Source: Acetobacter sp. (lineage in GTDB: Bacteria > Pseudomonadota > Alphaproteobacteria > RF32 > CAG-239). From it: 56,565 bases of DNA. Position numbers and translations under genes: made by a program. The stretch spans positions 49,382 through 105,946 of the forward strand of contig JAMPED010000006.1 in assembly GCA_023665325.1 (NCBI GenBank). The letters are read 5' to 3'. Positions 17,914 to 25,600 of this stretch are shown piece after piece. The first letter of the stretch is position 1. Each line of letters starts with the position of its first letter. A model generated the notes under the pieces. It made no database searches, had not been told where the DNA came from, and saw only the letters and a program-made list of their open reading frames with translations.

Positions 17914-18558
17914 TTAGATGGGGATATGGAAAGCAATAACGCAAATGTCTTTTTCTGAGCATCCTGAACATACCTGAAGAAAGTCAGAAGGAGTTGCCTC
18001 TCGTAAACATTTTTGACTAGTACTACGACAATAGGCATCTCCACGAAAAACAGGTAAAACATTTCCTCCGCTTTTTCCTTTATAAACCCATACCTGCAAA
18101 ACAGCATCGTGATAATGTAAAGCAATGTTTTGTAAAAAATAAAAACATAATTCTTTATTATCGTATGCATTATCAGCAGATTTCAAAAAAACATCAAAAG
18201 CAAGCTGCTGATTATTTTGATAAACGAATGGACGAAAACGATTCCCCATACTATCATAAATATAATCATTTTTGACCTCCCAAGTATGAGGAATTATTCC
18301 AATACTCGGCATATAGCTAGCAAGATTTATCGAAACCTCTGGACTAACCTGATTTTGTAGTCGTTTCCATTCATTACCAAGCATTAAAAACTCTCTTAAA
18401 AATAGATGATATTCGTCAGCAAGTTTGTTGAGTTTAAGTTTCATCATAGCTTTAGAAAAACCAGCAATTCCTCCTACAGATAAAATTCCAACAATAGCTA
18501 AAACTCCGAGCATCTCAATCATTGAACGTCCATTTTGATTAGAATATAATTTCTTCAT
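17914..18558 (-). CDS. Pilin-like protein, cassette D
   Basis: 214 residues. The N-terminus MKKLYSNQNG/RSMIEMLGVLAIVGIL is a class III-like prepilin signal: short basic leader, Gly at the cleavage site, and Glu at position +5 of the mature chain, followed by a hydrophobic helix (VGILSVGGIAGFSKAM). The body contains PHTWEVKNDYIYDSMGNRFRPF, also seen in modified form in the other copies. The C-terminus has the conserved Cys pattern YC..8..CLREAT..DFLQVCSGCSEKDIC. The predicted product is processed by a prepilin peptidase and inserted in the inner membrane or a pilus/pseudopilus. It has its own structured leader (18583-18780) and is convergent with deoA. Confidence 0.85.
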   Translation of the reverse strand: MKKLYSNQNGRSMIEMLGVLAIVGILSVGGIAGFSKAMMKLKLNKLADEYHLFLREFLMLGNEWKRLQNQVSPEVSINLASYMPSIGIIPHTWEVKNDYIYDSMGNRFRPFVYQNNQQLAFDVFLKSADNAYDNKELCFYFLQNIALHYHDAVLQVWVYKGKSGGNVLPVFRGDAYCRSTSQKCLREATPSDFLQVCSGCSEKDICVIAFHIPI

Positions 18559-18582
18559 AATATTTTTGTCCTATACAATTAC

Positions 18583-18780
18583 TAAAACAAAGCCCACCAA
18601 AAAGGTGGGCGGATGTTCGAAAACCGTATACCAACAAACGGCTCGGCTTATTGGGGCAGAGCCTTATTCACCGACATCCACCCATAAGTAGAAGTCGGCA
18701 CAATATTTTAAGTCGTGTGCACCACGACTGTTGGTATTTTCAAAGGGTTTTCGACGCCCTTGGATAATTTCTTATCCACC
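18583..18780 (-). ncRNA. Structured pseudoknotted leader RNA, copy D
   Basis: Same architecture as the other three leaders with very different sequence. Read on the minus strand: hairpin P0 GGATAA/TTATCC (18762-18777); hairpin P1a AAGGG/CCCTT (18743-18761) with loop bases CGAAAAC (18747-18753) complementary to GTTTTCG (18618-18624); ATACCAACA (18729-18737) pairs with TGTTGGTAT (18628-18636); P2 AGTCGTG/CACGACT (18711-18729); P3 CCGAC/GTCGG (18671-18698); the P3 loop GGGTGGATG (18675-18683) pairs with CATCCGCCC (18607-18615) next to the terminator. Terminator GCCCACC/GGTGGGC (18592-18610) with U-rich tail. The invariant AA linker between the two long-range pairings is kept (18616-18617). Confidence 0.75.
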
Positions 18781-18786
18781 TATCAG

Positions 18787-18792
18787 TCTATA
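18787..18792 (-). promoter_or_regulatory. -10 box of leader D
   Basis: TATAGA on the minus strand lies about ten bases before the P0 hairpin, the same placement as the -10 boxes of the other leaders. No clear TTGACA is found at the expected spacing, so this copy may have a weaker or activator-dependent promoter. Confidence 0.4.
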
Positions 18793-18823
18793 GCGGAAAT
18801 TGTTATAATCAAGTTAAAAATAA

Positions 18824-18848
18824 AAATGGCAGTATATAACTGCCATTT
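18824..18848 (-). terminator. Intrinsic terminator downstream of mltB-like gene
   Basis: Arms AAATGGCAGT and ACTGCCATTT (10 bp, 5-base loop) followed on the minus strand by a U-rich run. It lies 11 bases after the transglycosylase stop and insulates it from the pilin cassette D. Confidence 0.8.
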
Positions 18849-18858
18849 GAAAATAGTT

Positions 18859-20133
18859 TTAAGAGTTTTTAGGCTTTCTAGGTTGAGGAGTCGGCATAAA
18901 ATCTGCTCGAGATTTATATTTTTTGATCTTGCTAATTAACAAATAATCAGGCACGCCATCTTGAGGGATTTTCCATTTTCTCTGAAGCTTTCGAATTGCA
19001 TCAGCCGTTTTAGAGCCATATTTCCCATCTTCCTTAAGATTAGCTTTTAGGATGCGGTTAGCAAATTGTTGCACAGTTAAAATATCATCCTCGGAAATTT
19101 TATAGTTATTTTTTTCTTTAAGTGGATGAAATTCCTTAGTAGATGTGATATAATCCGCAAGAATAACAATCGCTAAAGCATAATTAGTAGATCTATTCCA
19201 AATCATAATTCGACGGAAATTACTTAATGTCAGATAAGCTCTTCCCCGCCGACCATCAGGCAAAATAACAGCAGCAGGAGCATCTAATGGTAATTTTAGA
19301 GCTTTACCATTAGCTCCGATAATCCCTATTTTTTTCCATTCTTTAACAGTTTTATACTTTTTAGCCCCTGCCAACTTATAGTCAAAATTCCACGGCAAAC
19401 GAACTTCTTGTCCCCACGGTTCATCCGCTTTCCAACCAAGTTTAGAAAGATAATTTGCAGCCGAAGCTATAGCATCGTCAAAACTATCCCAAATATCAGC
19501 CACTCCGTCATCATCATAATCTACAGCATAGGCATTATATGTTGAAGGCATAAATTGGAAGTGCCCCATTGCTCCCGCCCAAGACCCCATCATCTTATCG
19601 CCTGAAAGGTCATATTTATCCATAATTTGTAAAACATTATAAAGTTCACGTTTGAAAAAGTCCGATCGCCGATTCTTATAGCTCAGATTCGTTAATCCAT
19701 CAATCAGATGGTACTTTCCTTTATTATAACCAAAATGTGTTTCAACAGCCCAAAAGGAAATCAAATAGTTTAAAGGTACACCGTATGTATCACTAATTTT
19801 TTGATATTTTGCTTTTAATTCTTTGTAGTGTTTGCGAGCAAGCTTGACTTTGTTTTTATTGATAAGTCTGTTTATATATCGATCAGAAGTCAGCATAAAT
19901 TCTGGCTGTTTCTTATCTTGCAAAACAACATCTTTAACTTCGTGAAAGTAGTCTTCTTTATAGGCTCTTTTAATTGTTTTTTTTGAGATTCCTTTGTTAA
20001 TCATTTCTTTCTTTAAGCCATCAAACCAATTATCCCACTCTTTTCTTTGTTGTTCAGAAGGTACTCCCTCCGCAAAAGCAACAAAAGAAAAGAATATAAA
20101 ACAAAGAGTTAAAGCAAAAAACTTCTTAATCAT
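18859..20133 (-). CDS. mltB: Lytic murein transglycosylase (MltB family)
   Basis: Cleaves peptidoglycan glycan strands with 1,6-anhydro product formation. 424 residues: Sec signal peptide (FFALTLCFIFFSFVAFA), MltB catalytic domain with the predicted catalytic Glu in ISFWAVETHFG, SWAGAMGHFQFMPSTY, and DIWDSFDDAIASAANYL; the C-terminal ~65 residues form a peptidoglycan-binding domain (KEDGKYGSKTADAIRKLQ). No lipobox, so it is probably soluble in the periplasm rather than a lipoprotein as in E. coli MltB. GAGGT precedes the ATG. It is divergent from ruvX. Confidence 0.92.
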   Translation of the reverse strand: MIKKFFALTLCFIFFSFVAFAEGVPSEQQRKEWDNWFDGLKKEMINKGISKKTIKRAYKEDYFHEVKDVVLQDKKQPEFMLTSDRYINRLINKNKVKLARKHYKELKAKYQKISDTYGVPLNYLISFWAVETHFGYNKGKYHLIDGLTNLSYKNRRSDFFKRELYNVLQIMDKYDLSGDKMMGSWAGAMGHFQFMPSTYNAYAVDYDDDGVADIWDSFDDAIASAANYLSKLGWKADEPWGQEVRLPWNFDYKLAGAKKYKTVKEWKKIGIIGANGKALKLPLDAPAAVILPDGRRGRAYLTLSNFRRIMIWNRSTNYALAIVILADYITSTKEFHPLKEKNNYKISEDDILTVQQFANRILKANLKEDGKYGSKTADAIRKLQRKWKIPQDGVPDYLLISKIKKYKSRADFMPTPQPRKPKNS

Positions 20134-20253
20134 CTGAACCTCAAGTAATTTAGATAATTAACTATAATGCAAAAATCTTTACTTTCTCCTAACAATCAAA
20201 TATTTACATCAAAAATTTTTTATGTTATAAAAATAGCAACAAAGGAGTTCTCT

Positions 20254-20712
20254 GTGAATATTAAAGAATTTAAAAATACATTACCGCAACGTAAAGCTAT
20301 ATTAGGGATAGATTTTGGTACGAAACGAATGGGGGTAGCAGTGTCAGATTTGTCTTGCACCATCGCAACTTCATATAAAATTTTATATCGTAGCAAGCTA
20401 GAGATAGACTTGACAGAGCTCAAAAATATTATCAAAGAAAAAGAAATTGGTGCCATTGCAATGGGCTTACCATTACAAATGAACGGAGTAGAGGGGGAAA
20501 TCGCCGCAGAAGTTCGCAAATTTGCAAGCATTTTGGAAGAAAATTTTTCTCTCCCGATTCTTTTATGGGATGAACGCCTATCTTCTTCTGCAGTGGAAAG
20601 TTTTTTGATTAAAGAAGTTGATCTATCCCGTAAGAAACGTGCCAAAGTTCTAGATGCCTCTGCTGCAGCTTATATCCTACAAGGAGTTCTAGACGCCTTG
20701 AAATATGCATAA
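20254..20712 (+). CDS. ruvX: Putative pre-16S rRNA nuclease / Holliday junction resolvase-like RuvX
   Basis: YqgF/RuvX family RNase H-fold nuclease; in E. coli linked to 16S rRNA 5' maturation. I start it at GTG 20254 (protein VNIKEFKN), with AAAGGAG six bases upstream, giving the family-typical 152 residues; a longer frame begins at 20167 but lacks a ribosome site. Hallmarks: GIDFGTKRMGVAVSD with the first catalytic Asp, MGLPLQMNGVEGE, and LLWDERLSSSAVE. The next feature downstream is the promoter of pilin cassette A. Confidence 0.92.
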   Translation: MNIKEFKNTLPQRKAILGIDFGTKRMGVAVSDLSCTIATSYKILYRSKLEIDLTELKNIIKEKEIGAIAMGLPLQMNGVEGEIAAEVRKFASILEENFSLPILLWDERLSSSAVESFLIKEVDLSRKKRAKVLDASAAAYILQGVLDALKYA

Positions 20713-20720
20713 ACTATTTA

Positions 20721-20749
20721 TTGACATCTTTATTTTTCTAAAATATCTT
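20721..20749 (+). promoter_or_regulatory. Promoter of pilin cassette A
   Basis: TTGACA (20721-20726), 17-base spacer, TATCTT (20744-20749). The predicted start near 20756 places the first hairpin of the leader at the very 5' end of the transcript. Confidence 0.75.
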
Positions 20750-20756
20750 ACTTTCT

Positions 20757-20940
20757 GTACAAGCCGATAACTTGTATGAGGTTTGAAACCCTCTTGTAAG
20801 TTGCTTAAAATTAAAGCGTAAAACTGCCTTTTGGTCTAATGACTGGAAGGCAGTTAATAAGGTATTTATATACCAAATACACTGCACATTGCTTACAAAT
20901 GGTTTCAACTTCCAGTCGCCTTTATCAAGCGGCTTTTTTT
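20757..20940 (+). ncRNA. Structured pseudoknotted leader RNA, copy A
   Basis: P0 TACAAG/CTTGTA (20758-20776). P1a GAGG/CCTC (20778-20793), whose loop holds GAAACC (20785-20790) complementary to GGTTTC (20901-20906). TTGTAAG (20794-20800) pairs with CTTACAA (20892-20898). P2 TGCTT/AAGCG (20802-20818). P3 AACTGCCTT/AAGGCAGTT (20822-20855, 9 bp perfect). P4 GGTAT/ATACC (20861-20874). P3-loop GACTGGAAG (20841-20849) is perfectly complementary to CTTCCAGTC (20909-20917), which runs into the 5' arm of the terminator GTCGC/GCGGC (20915-20933) with seven Ts. An AA linker separates the two long-range pairings. The pilin gene ribosome site follows 11 bases after the T-run. Confidence 0.8.
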
Positions 20941-20963
20941 ATTGCAAATTAAGGGAGTTGATA

Positions 20964-21602
20964 ATGAAATTATTAAAAATACAAGAAGCAGGTCGCTCAA
21001 TGATAGAAATGTTGGGTGTTCTTGCAATTGTCGGTATATTGTCAGTTGGAGGTATATCTGGTTTTTCTAAGGCAATGAAAAAACACAAATACACGAAATT
21101 AGCTAGTGAATATAGTATGTTAATACAGGATTTAATACGCTATAAAGATGATTTTGTACGTACAAAGAAAAGCCAAGGAGATGGTTCTGAAACGCTATTT
21201 ATAGCTCAGTATATTGCAGCAGCAGGTCTTATGCCCCAAGGATGGTCCCAAAGTGATGTTATATTATATGATAGTGTTAAAAATAACGTAAGACCATTTA
21301 TCAGAAATCACAGTAATCGCTTAGTACTTGACTATCGATTAAAAACAGAAAACGATGAAAAAGGACAAGAAGATTTGTGTCGCCTTATGATTTTAGAAGT
21401 TTTAAAACCATATGGCAATGATGTTTATACCATTTGGGTTTATCGCGGAGAAGAAAATAATGGAGGCGGAGTAATATATGGAGATAATTTTTGCTCCAAG
21501 GAGCACCTTTGCATTAAAGATGCTTCAATTTCAGATATTCAGGCATTATGTTCAACGTGTTTAGTTGAGAATGGATGTTTATTAGCTATTGAATTTAGTT
21601 AA
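20964..21602 (+). CDS. Pilin-like protein, cassette A
   Basis: 212 residues: MKLLKIQEAG/RSMIEMLGVLAIVGIL prepilin signal with Gly cleavage site and Glu+5, then the hydrophobic helix to GFSKAMKKHK. The body has MPQGWSQSDVILYDSVKNNVRPF and a variable central part; the C-terminus has NFCSKEHLCIKDASISDIQALCSTCLVENGC in overall pattern (five cysteines). I start at ATG 20964 with AAGGGAG upstream; an upstream in-frame ATG at 20889 lies inside the structured leader and is rejected. Monocistronic, with its own promoter and leader. Confidence 0.87.
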   Translation: MKLLKIQEAGRSMIEMLGVLAIVGILSVGGISGFSKAMKKHKYTKLASEYSMLIQDLIRYKDDFVRTKKSQGDGSETLFIAQYIAAAGLMPQGWSQSDVILYDSVKNNVRPFIRNHSNRLVLDYRLKTENDEKGQEDLCRLMILEVLKPYGNDVYTIWVYRGEENNGGGVIYGDNFCSKEHLCIKDASISDIQALCSTCLVENGCLLAIEFS

Positions 21603-21646
21603 AAAAAGCAAAAATATTGTAAGTAGATAAAAGTGCAAAACTATTA

Positions 21647-21675
21647 TTGACATCTCACCTTTTCTAAAATACCAT
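21647..21675 (+). promoter_or_regulatory. Promoter of pilin cassette B
   Basis: TTGACA (21647-21652), 17-base spacer, TACCAT (21670-21675), in the same position relative to the leader as in cassette A. Confidence 0.7.
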
Positions 21676-21681
21676 ACCAAC

Positions 21682-21878
21682 TGTACAACGTGATAACTTG
21701 TATGAGGTTTGACACCCTCTAATTTCGGTTGTTCTGTACTTTATATACAGAATGTAAAACTACCTTTTAGCTTAATAGCTGGAAGGTAGTAAAATAGGTT
21801 ATATATAACTAAATATACTACACTATTTCCGAAAAATAGGTGTCAACTTCCAGCTGCTTTTATCAGGCGGCTTTTTTT
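21682..21878 (+). ncRNA. Structured pseudoknotted leader RNA, copy B
   Basis: P0 TACAA/TTGTA (21684-21702). P1a GAGG/CCTC (21704-21719), loop GACACC (21711-21716) complementary to GGTGTC (21839-21844): a compensatory change from GAAACC/GGTTTC in copy A. TTTCGG (21723-21728) pairs with CCGAAA (21829-21834). P2 TTCTGTA/TACAGAA (21732-21752). P3 ACTACCTT/AAGGTAGT (21759-21790). P4 GTTAT/ATAAC palindrome (21798-21809). P3-loop AGCTGGAAG (21777-21785) is complementary to CTTCCAGCT (21847-21855), overlapping the terminator GCTGC/GCGGC (21853-21871) and T-run (21872-21878). Confidence 0.8.
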
Positions 21879-21901
21879 ATTGTAAATTAAGGGAGTTGAT
21901 A

Positions 21902-22555
21902 ATGAAATTATTAAAAACACAAGAAAATGGTCGCTCAATGATAGAAATGCTGGGTGTTCTTGCAATTGTCGGTATATTGTCAGTTGGAGGTATTACCGGA
22001 TATAGCAAAGCAATGTATAAATATAAAATAATAAAACTGACAGACAATTTTAATCTGTTTATAAATAACATATTACCTTATAAAGAAGGTTTGATAAAAG
22101 ACAAAAAACAAAATGGAGATAATACTCTTGTTCTCAATAATTTTTTAAAAAATGCAAAACTTATTCCAGAAAGTTGGAATGTTAAAGGTGATGGTATTTA
22201 TGATGACTTTGGAAGTCTTGTTAAAGTATTTATAAGAGATACGAGTGATCATTTAGTTTTTGATTATTACCTAAAAGTAAATAATAAAGATGCTCAAATA
22301 GATACTCTAAACTGTCAACAGATCTTTACTAATGTTGTGCTTCAGCAAAAAGATGTAATAAAACACGTTAGAATATGGGGGACACAAGAAAGTGAAGAAG
22401 GAGAAACAAATTCAGGCTCAAAACATCAATATTTTGGAACTCAATATTGTAACCAAAACAGAGCTTGTCTAAGCGACATTACTATAAGCGAAATAGTAGA
22501 TTTTTGCAATGATTGTTTTGATGAGAAAAATTGTATTTTTGTTATGGAATACTAA
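21902..22555 (+). CDS. Pilin-like protein, cassette B
   Basis: 217 residues: MKLLKTQENG/RSMIEMLGVLAIVGIL prepilin signal, Gly cleavage site and Glu+5, then GGITGYSKAMYKYK. The body has IPESWNVKGDGIYDDFGSLVKVF, and the C-terminus QYCNQNRACLSDITISEIVDFCNDCF then ENC in the same spacing as its paralogs. Start ATG 21902 with AAGGGAG upstream; a TTG two codons earlier is in frame but less likely. The first ~30 codons are nearly identical at DNA level to cassette A while the rest has diverged. It ends at a hairpin (22559-22576) shared with convergent ileS. Confidence 0.87.
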   Translation: MKLLKTQENGRSMIEMLGVLAIVGILSVGGITGYSKAMYKYKIIKLTDNFNLFINNILPYKEGLIKDKKQNGDNTLVLNNFLKNAKLIPESWNVKGDGIYDDFGSLVKVFIRDTSDHLVFDYYLKVNNKDAQIDTLNCQQIFTNVVLQQKDVIKHVRIWGTQESEEGETNSGSKHQYFGTQYCNQNRACLSDITISEIVDFCNDCFDEKNCIFVMEY

Positions 22556-22558
22556 AAA

Positions 22559-22576
22559 GGGAGCATTTCAGCTCCC
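22559..22576. terminator. Hairpin between pilin B and ileS
   Basis: GGGAGC/GCTCCC with a six-base loop directly after the pilin stop and 26 bases from the ileS stop. The run of Ts is short, so it is a modest, possibly bidirectional terminator. Confidence 0.6.
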
Positions 22577-22602
22577 TCTATATATCCCCGATAAAGTTAA
22601 CT

Positions 22603-25600
22603 TTATATCACTTTAACGACGTCAAATTTAACCTCAGCACCACCAAGATCATCAATTGTCGGATTCGCAATATTTACGTCTTCACAAATTTCAAGTGCTA
22701 AAACTTGTTCTTTGATATAATTTGCATATTCCGAAACAGCCGCTTTGACTTTTGCATTATCAGAAGAATATTGCAACTTAATTCTATCAGTAATATCAAA
22801 GTCTTTTGTCTTACGTAAAGCTTGAATCATCCGCACAAAGTCACGTGCGATTCCCTCTTTTTCTAAAGCTTCATCAACAGTCGTATCCAAAATAACAACA
22901 GCAGTATTATCCGGCAGAGCTTGTCCGCTCATTTCACCGTTAATAACCAAGCGTAATTCATACTCTTCAGCAAAAAGGGTTTGACCAGCAATAGCCAGTG
23001 TGCCATCCTCATTTTGGTTCCACTCATTAGTTTTAGACTTAGCCATAATATCTTTCATATGCGCTCCCAAACGTTTGCCAATAAGCGGTGTTTTGAGATA
23101 TAAGAAACGGCTTGCAACATCAGCAATGTCAGACTTTAAGATAACATCTTTAACATTAACTTCATCTTTCAGTGCATCAGTAAAGTCTTTTAACATTTCT
23201 GCATTATCACCAGCAATCGTCATAGACTTTAATGGTAGGCGATTGCGAAGCTTATGTTCCTCACGAATAGCCTTCGCTACAGAAGAAATCGCCCGAACCA
23301 TATCCATCTGGTTAATAAGTTCCATATTGTCAGCAATAACATCTAAGTTCGGAACATCGGTCAAGTGGACAGATTCGCCATCAGTCAAACCTTTGTAAAC
23401 AAACTCACACATAAATGGCATTAACGGTGCGGCAATCTTTGCAACATTCACTAAAACCGTATAGAGGGTATTGAATGCGCTTTTATCATCTCCACTCCAA
23501 AAACGAGCGCGAGAACGGCGGATATACCAGTTGTTCAAAATCTCCAAAAAGTCTTCAACAGCCGTACAAGCCCGAGCAATCTCATATTCAGCCATATCTT
23601 TTTTAACTTCAACAGCCAAAGCTTTAAGTTTTGCTAAAATATAACTATCAAGCACATCAGAAGAACTGCTGATTTCTTCAGCTTTAATCCCTTCAGCATT
23701 TGCATATAGTGTGAAGAAGTAATATGCGTTCCAGAATGGAATAAGCGCCTTACGTGCAGCTTTGGCAATTTCTTTACCTTCTTTATCAACGGCAACATTA
23801 CCACCTTTCAAAACAGGGGAAGAAATCAAAAACCAGCGTAATGCATCAGAACCAATTGTTTCTAAAATCTCATTCGGATCTGGATAGTTTTTCAAACGTT
23901 TAGAGAGTTTCTGCCCTCCTTCTGCCATCAATAAACCGGTACAAATACAGTTTTTAAATGCCGGCTTATTATGTAAAGCAGTAGAAAGAACAGTTAATGT
24001 GTAAAACCATCCACGAGTCTGGTCAATCGCCTCAACAATGAAATCAGCTGGAAAATGATTCTCAAACCATTCTTTATTTTCAAATGGGTAGTGAATTTGC
24101 GCATATGGCATAGAACCACTTTCAAACCAACAGTCAAACACATCAGACACTCTGCGCATCATTGTTTTGCCGGTTGGATCATCCGGATTCGGATAAACCA
24201 CATCATCAATATATGGTTTGTGCAAGTTATCAACTGTAAAACCAGTTTTTTCCTTAATTTCTTCAACAGAGCCAAAAACATCAATTCTCGGGAATTTCGG
24301 ATTATCTGATTTCCAAACTGGAATAGGGGTTCCCCAAAAACGGTTGCGAGAAATAGACCAATCTCGAGCGCCTTCAAGCCATTTACCAAAACGTCCATCC
24401 TTAATATGTCCCGGAATCCAGTTAATTTCTTGGTTATTTTTAACCATATCATCACGGAAATCTGTTACCTTAACAAACCAGCTGGACATTGCCTTGTACA
24501 TCAAAGGTGTATCAGTGCGCCAGCAGAAGGGATAAGAGTGTGTATATTGTTCTTTTTTAACCAAAATACCATTTGCTTTTAACCATTGCATAATTGGTTC
24601 ATTAGTTTCAAAAACTTGAATTCCCTCATAGTCTGGAACTTCAGACGTAAATTTACCCGCTTCGTCAACAGGGCAAACAACAGGAAAATTCTCATCATAT
24701 TGACGGCAAGCATCAAAGTCATCTTGACCAAACCCTGGAGCAATGTGTACAACACCAGTACCATCTTCAGTAGAAACAAACTCACCAGAAAGAACTTTGA
24801 ATGCTCCCTTGTTTGCCAAATGCTTAAAATACGGAAACATTGGCTCATAGCTCATCCCAATTAAGTCAGAACCTTTAATTTTTCTGACTAGTGTAGCATT
24901 TTCTAATTGTTTTTTATAGCTACCCAAACGAGCTTCTGCCAAAATATAATCTTGCCCGTTTTCGTTCATAACCACATAGTCAATATCTTTCCCGACAGCT
25001 AACATCAAGTTTGAAGGTAAAGTCCACGGAGTTGTTGTCCAAACAAGAATCTTCTGCCCATTTTCGAGTTTAAACATCACCGTAATGGCATTATCCGTCT
25101 TATCCTGATATCCTAAATTAACCTCAAAATTTGAAAGTGGTGTTTCAGCTGCCCAAGAATATGGCAATACACGATAGTCTTCATAAACTAAACCTTTATC
25201 ATAAAGTTCTTTAAAATTATGAATAACACTTTCCATAAATGATAAATTCATTGTTTTATAATCGTGGTTAAAATCGACCCAACGACCGATACGCTTAAAC
25301 ATATCAACCCAAATATTGGAATATTTCAAAACGTCTGTTCTGCAAAAATCATTAAATTTTTCAATGCCAAATTCTTCAATCTGTTTACGACCAGAAACAC
25401 CAAGCTGTTTTTCCGCAGACATCTCAGCTGGTAACCCGTGGCAATCCCATCCCAAACGGCGCTCTACCTTTTTGCCGTTCATAGTTTGGAAACGCGCAAC
25501 AGCATCCTTAACGTATGATACCATAATATGCCCATAGTGTGGTGTACCATTTGCAAACGGGGGACCATCATAAAATACAAATTCAGCTGCGCCATCACGA

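Noticed and set aside
18583..18792. Leader copies as integron attC sites or a CRISPR array
   Set aside because: No integrase or Cas gene, no regular short repeat and spacer pattern, and the structure is directional with promoter and terminator.
20167..20253. N-terminal extension of RuvX
   Set aside because: The family starts near the GTG at 20254, where there is a strong ribosome site; the extension spans the intergenic promoter region.
20757..20940. Leader RNA as a cyclic di-GMP, cobalamin, glycine or T-box riboswitch, group I intron or tmRNA
   Set aside because: None of the conserved core sequences of these classes could be seen, and the pairing order differs. An unrecognised family remains the better reading.
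20889..20963. Longer start for pilin A
   Set aside because: It would place coding sequence within the P1 closing arm and the terminator, and lacks a ribosome site; the ATG at 20964 aligns with the other three pilins.
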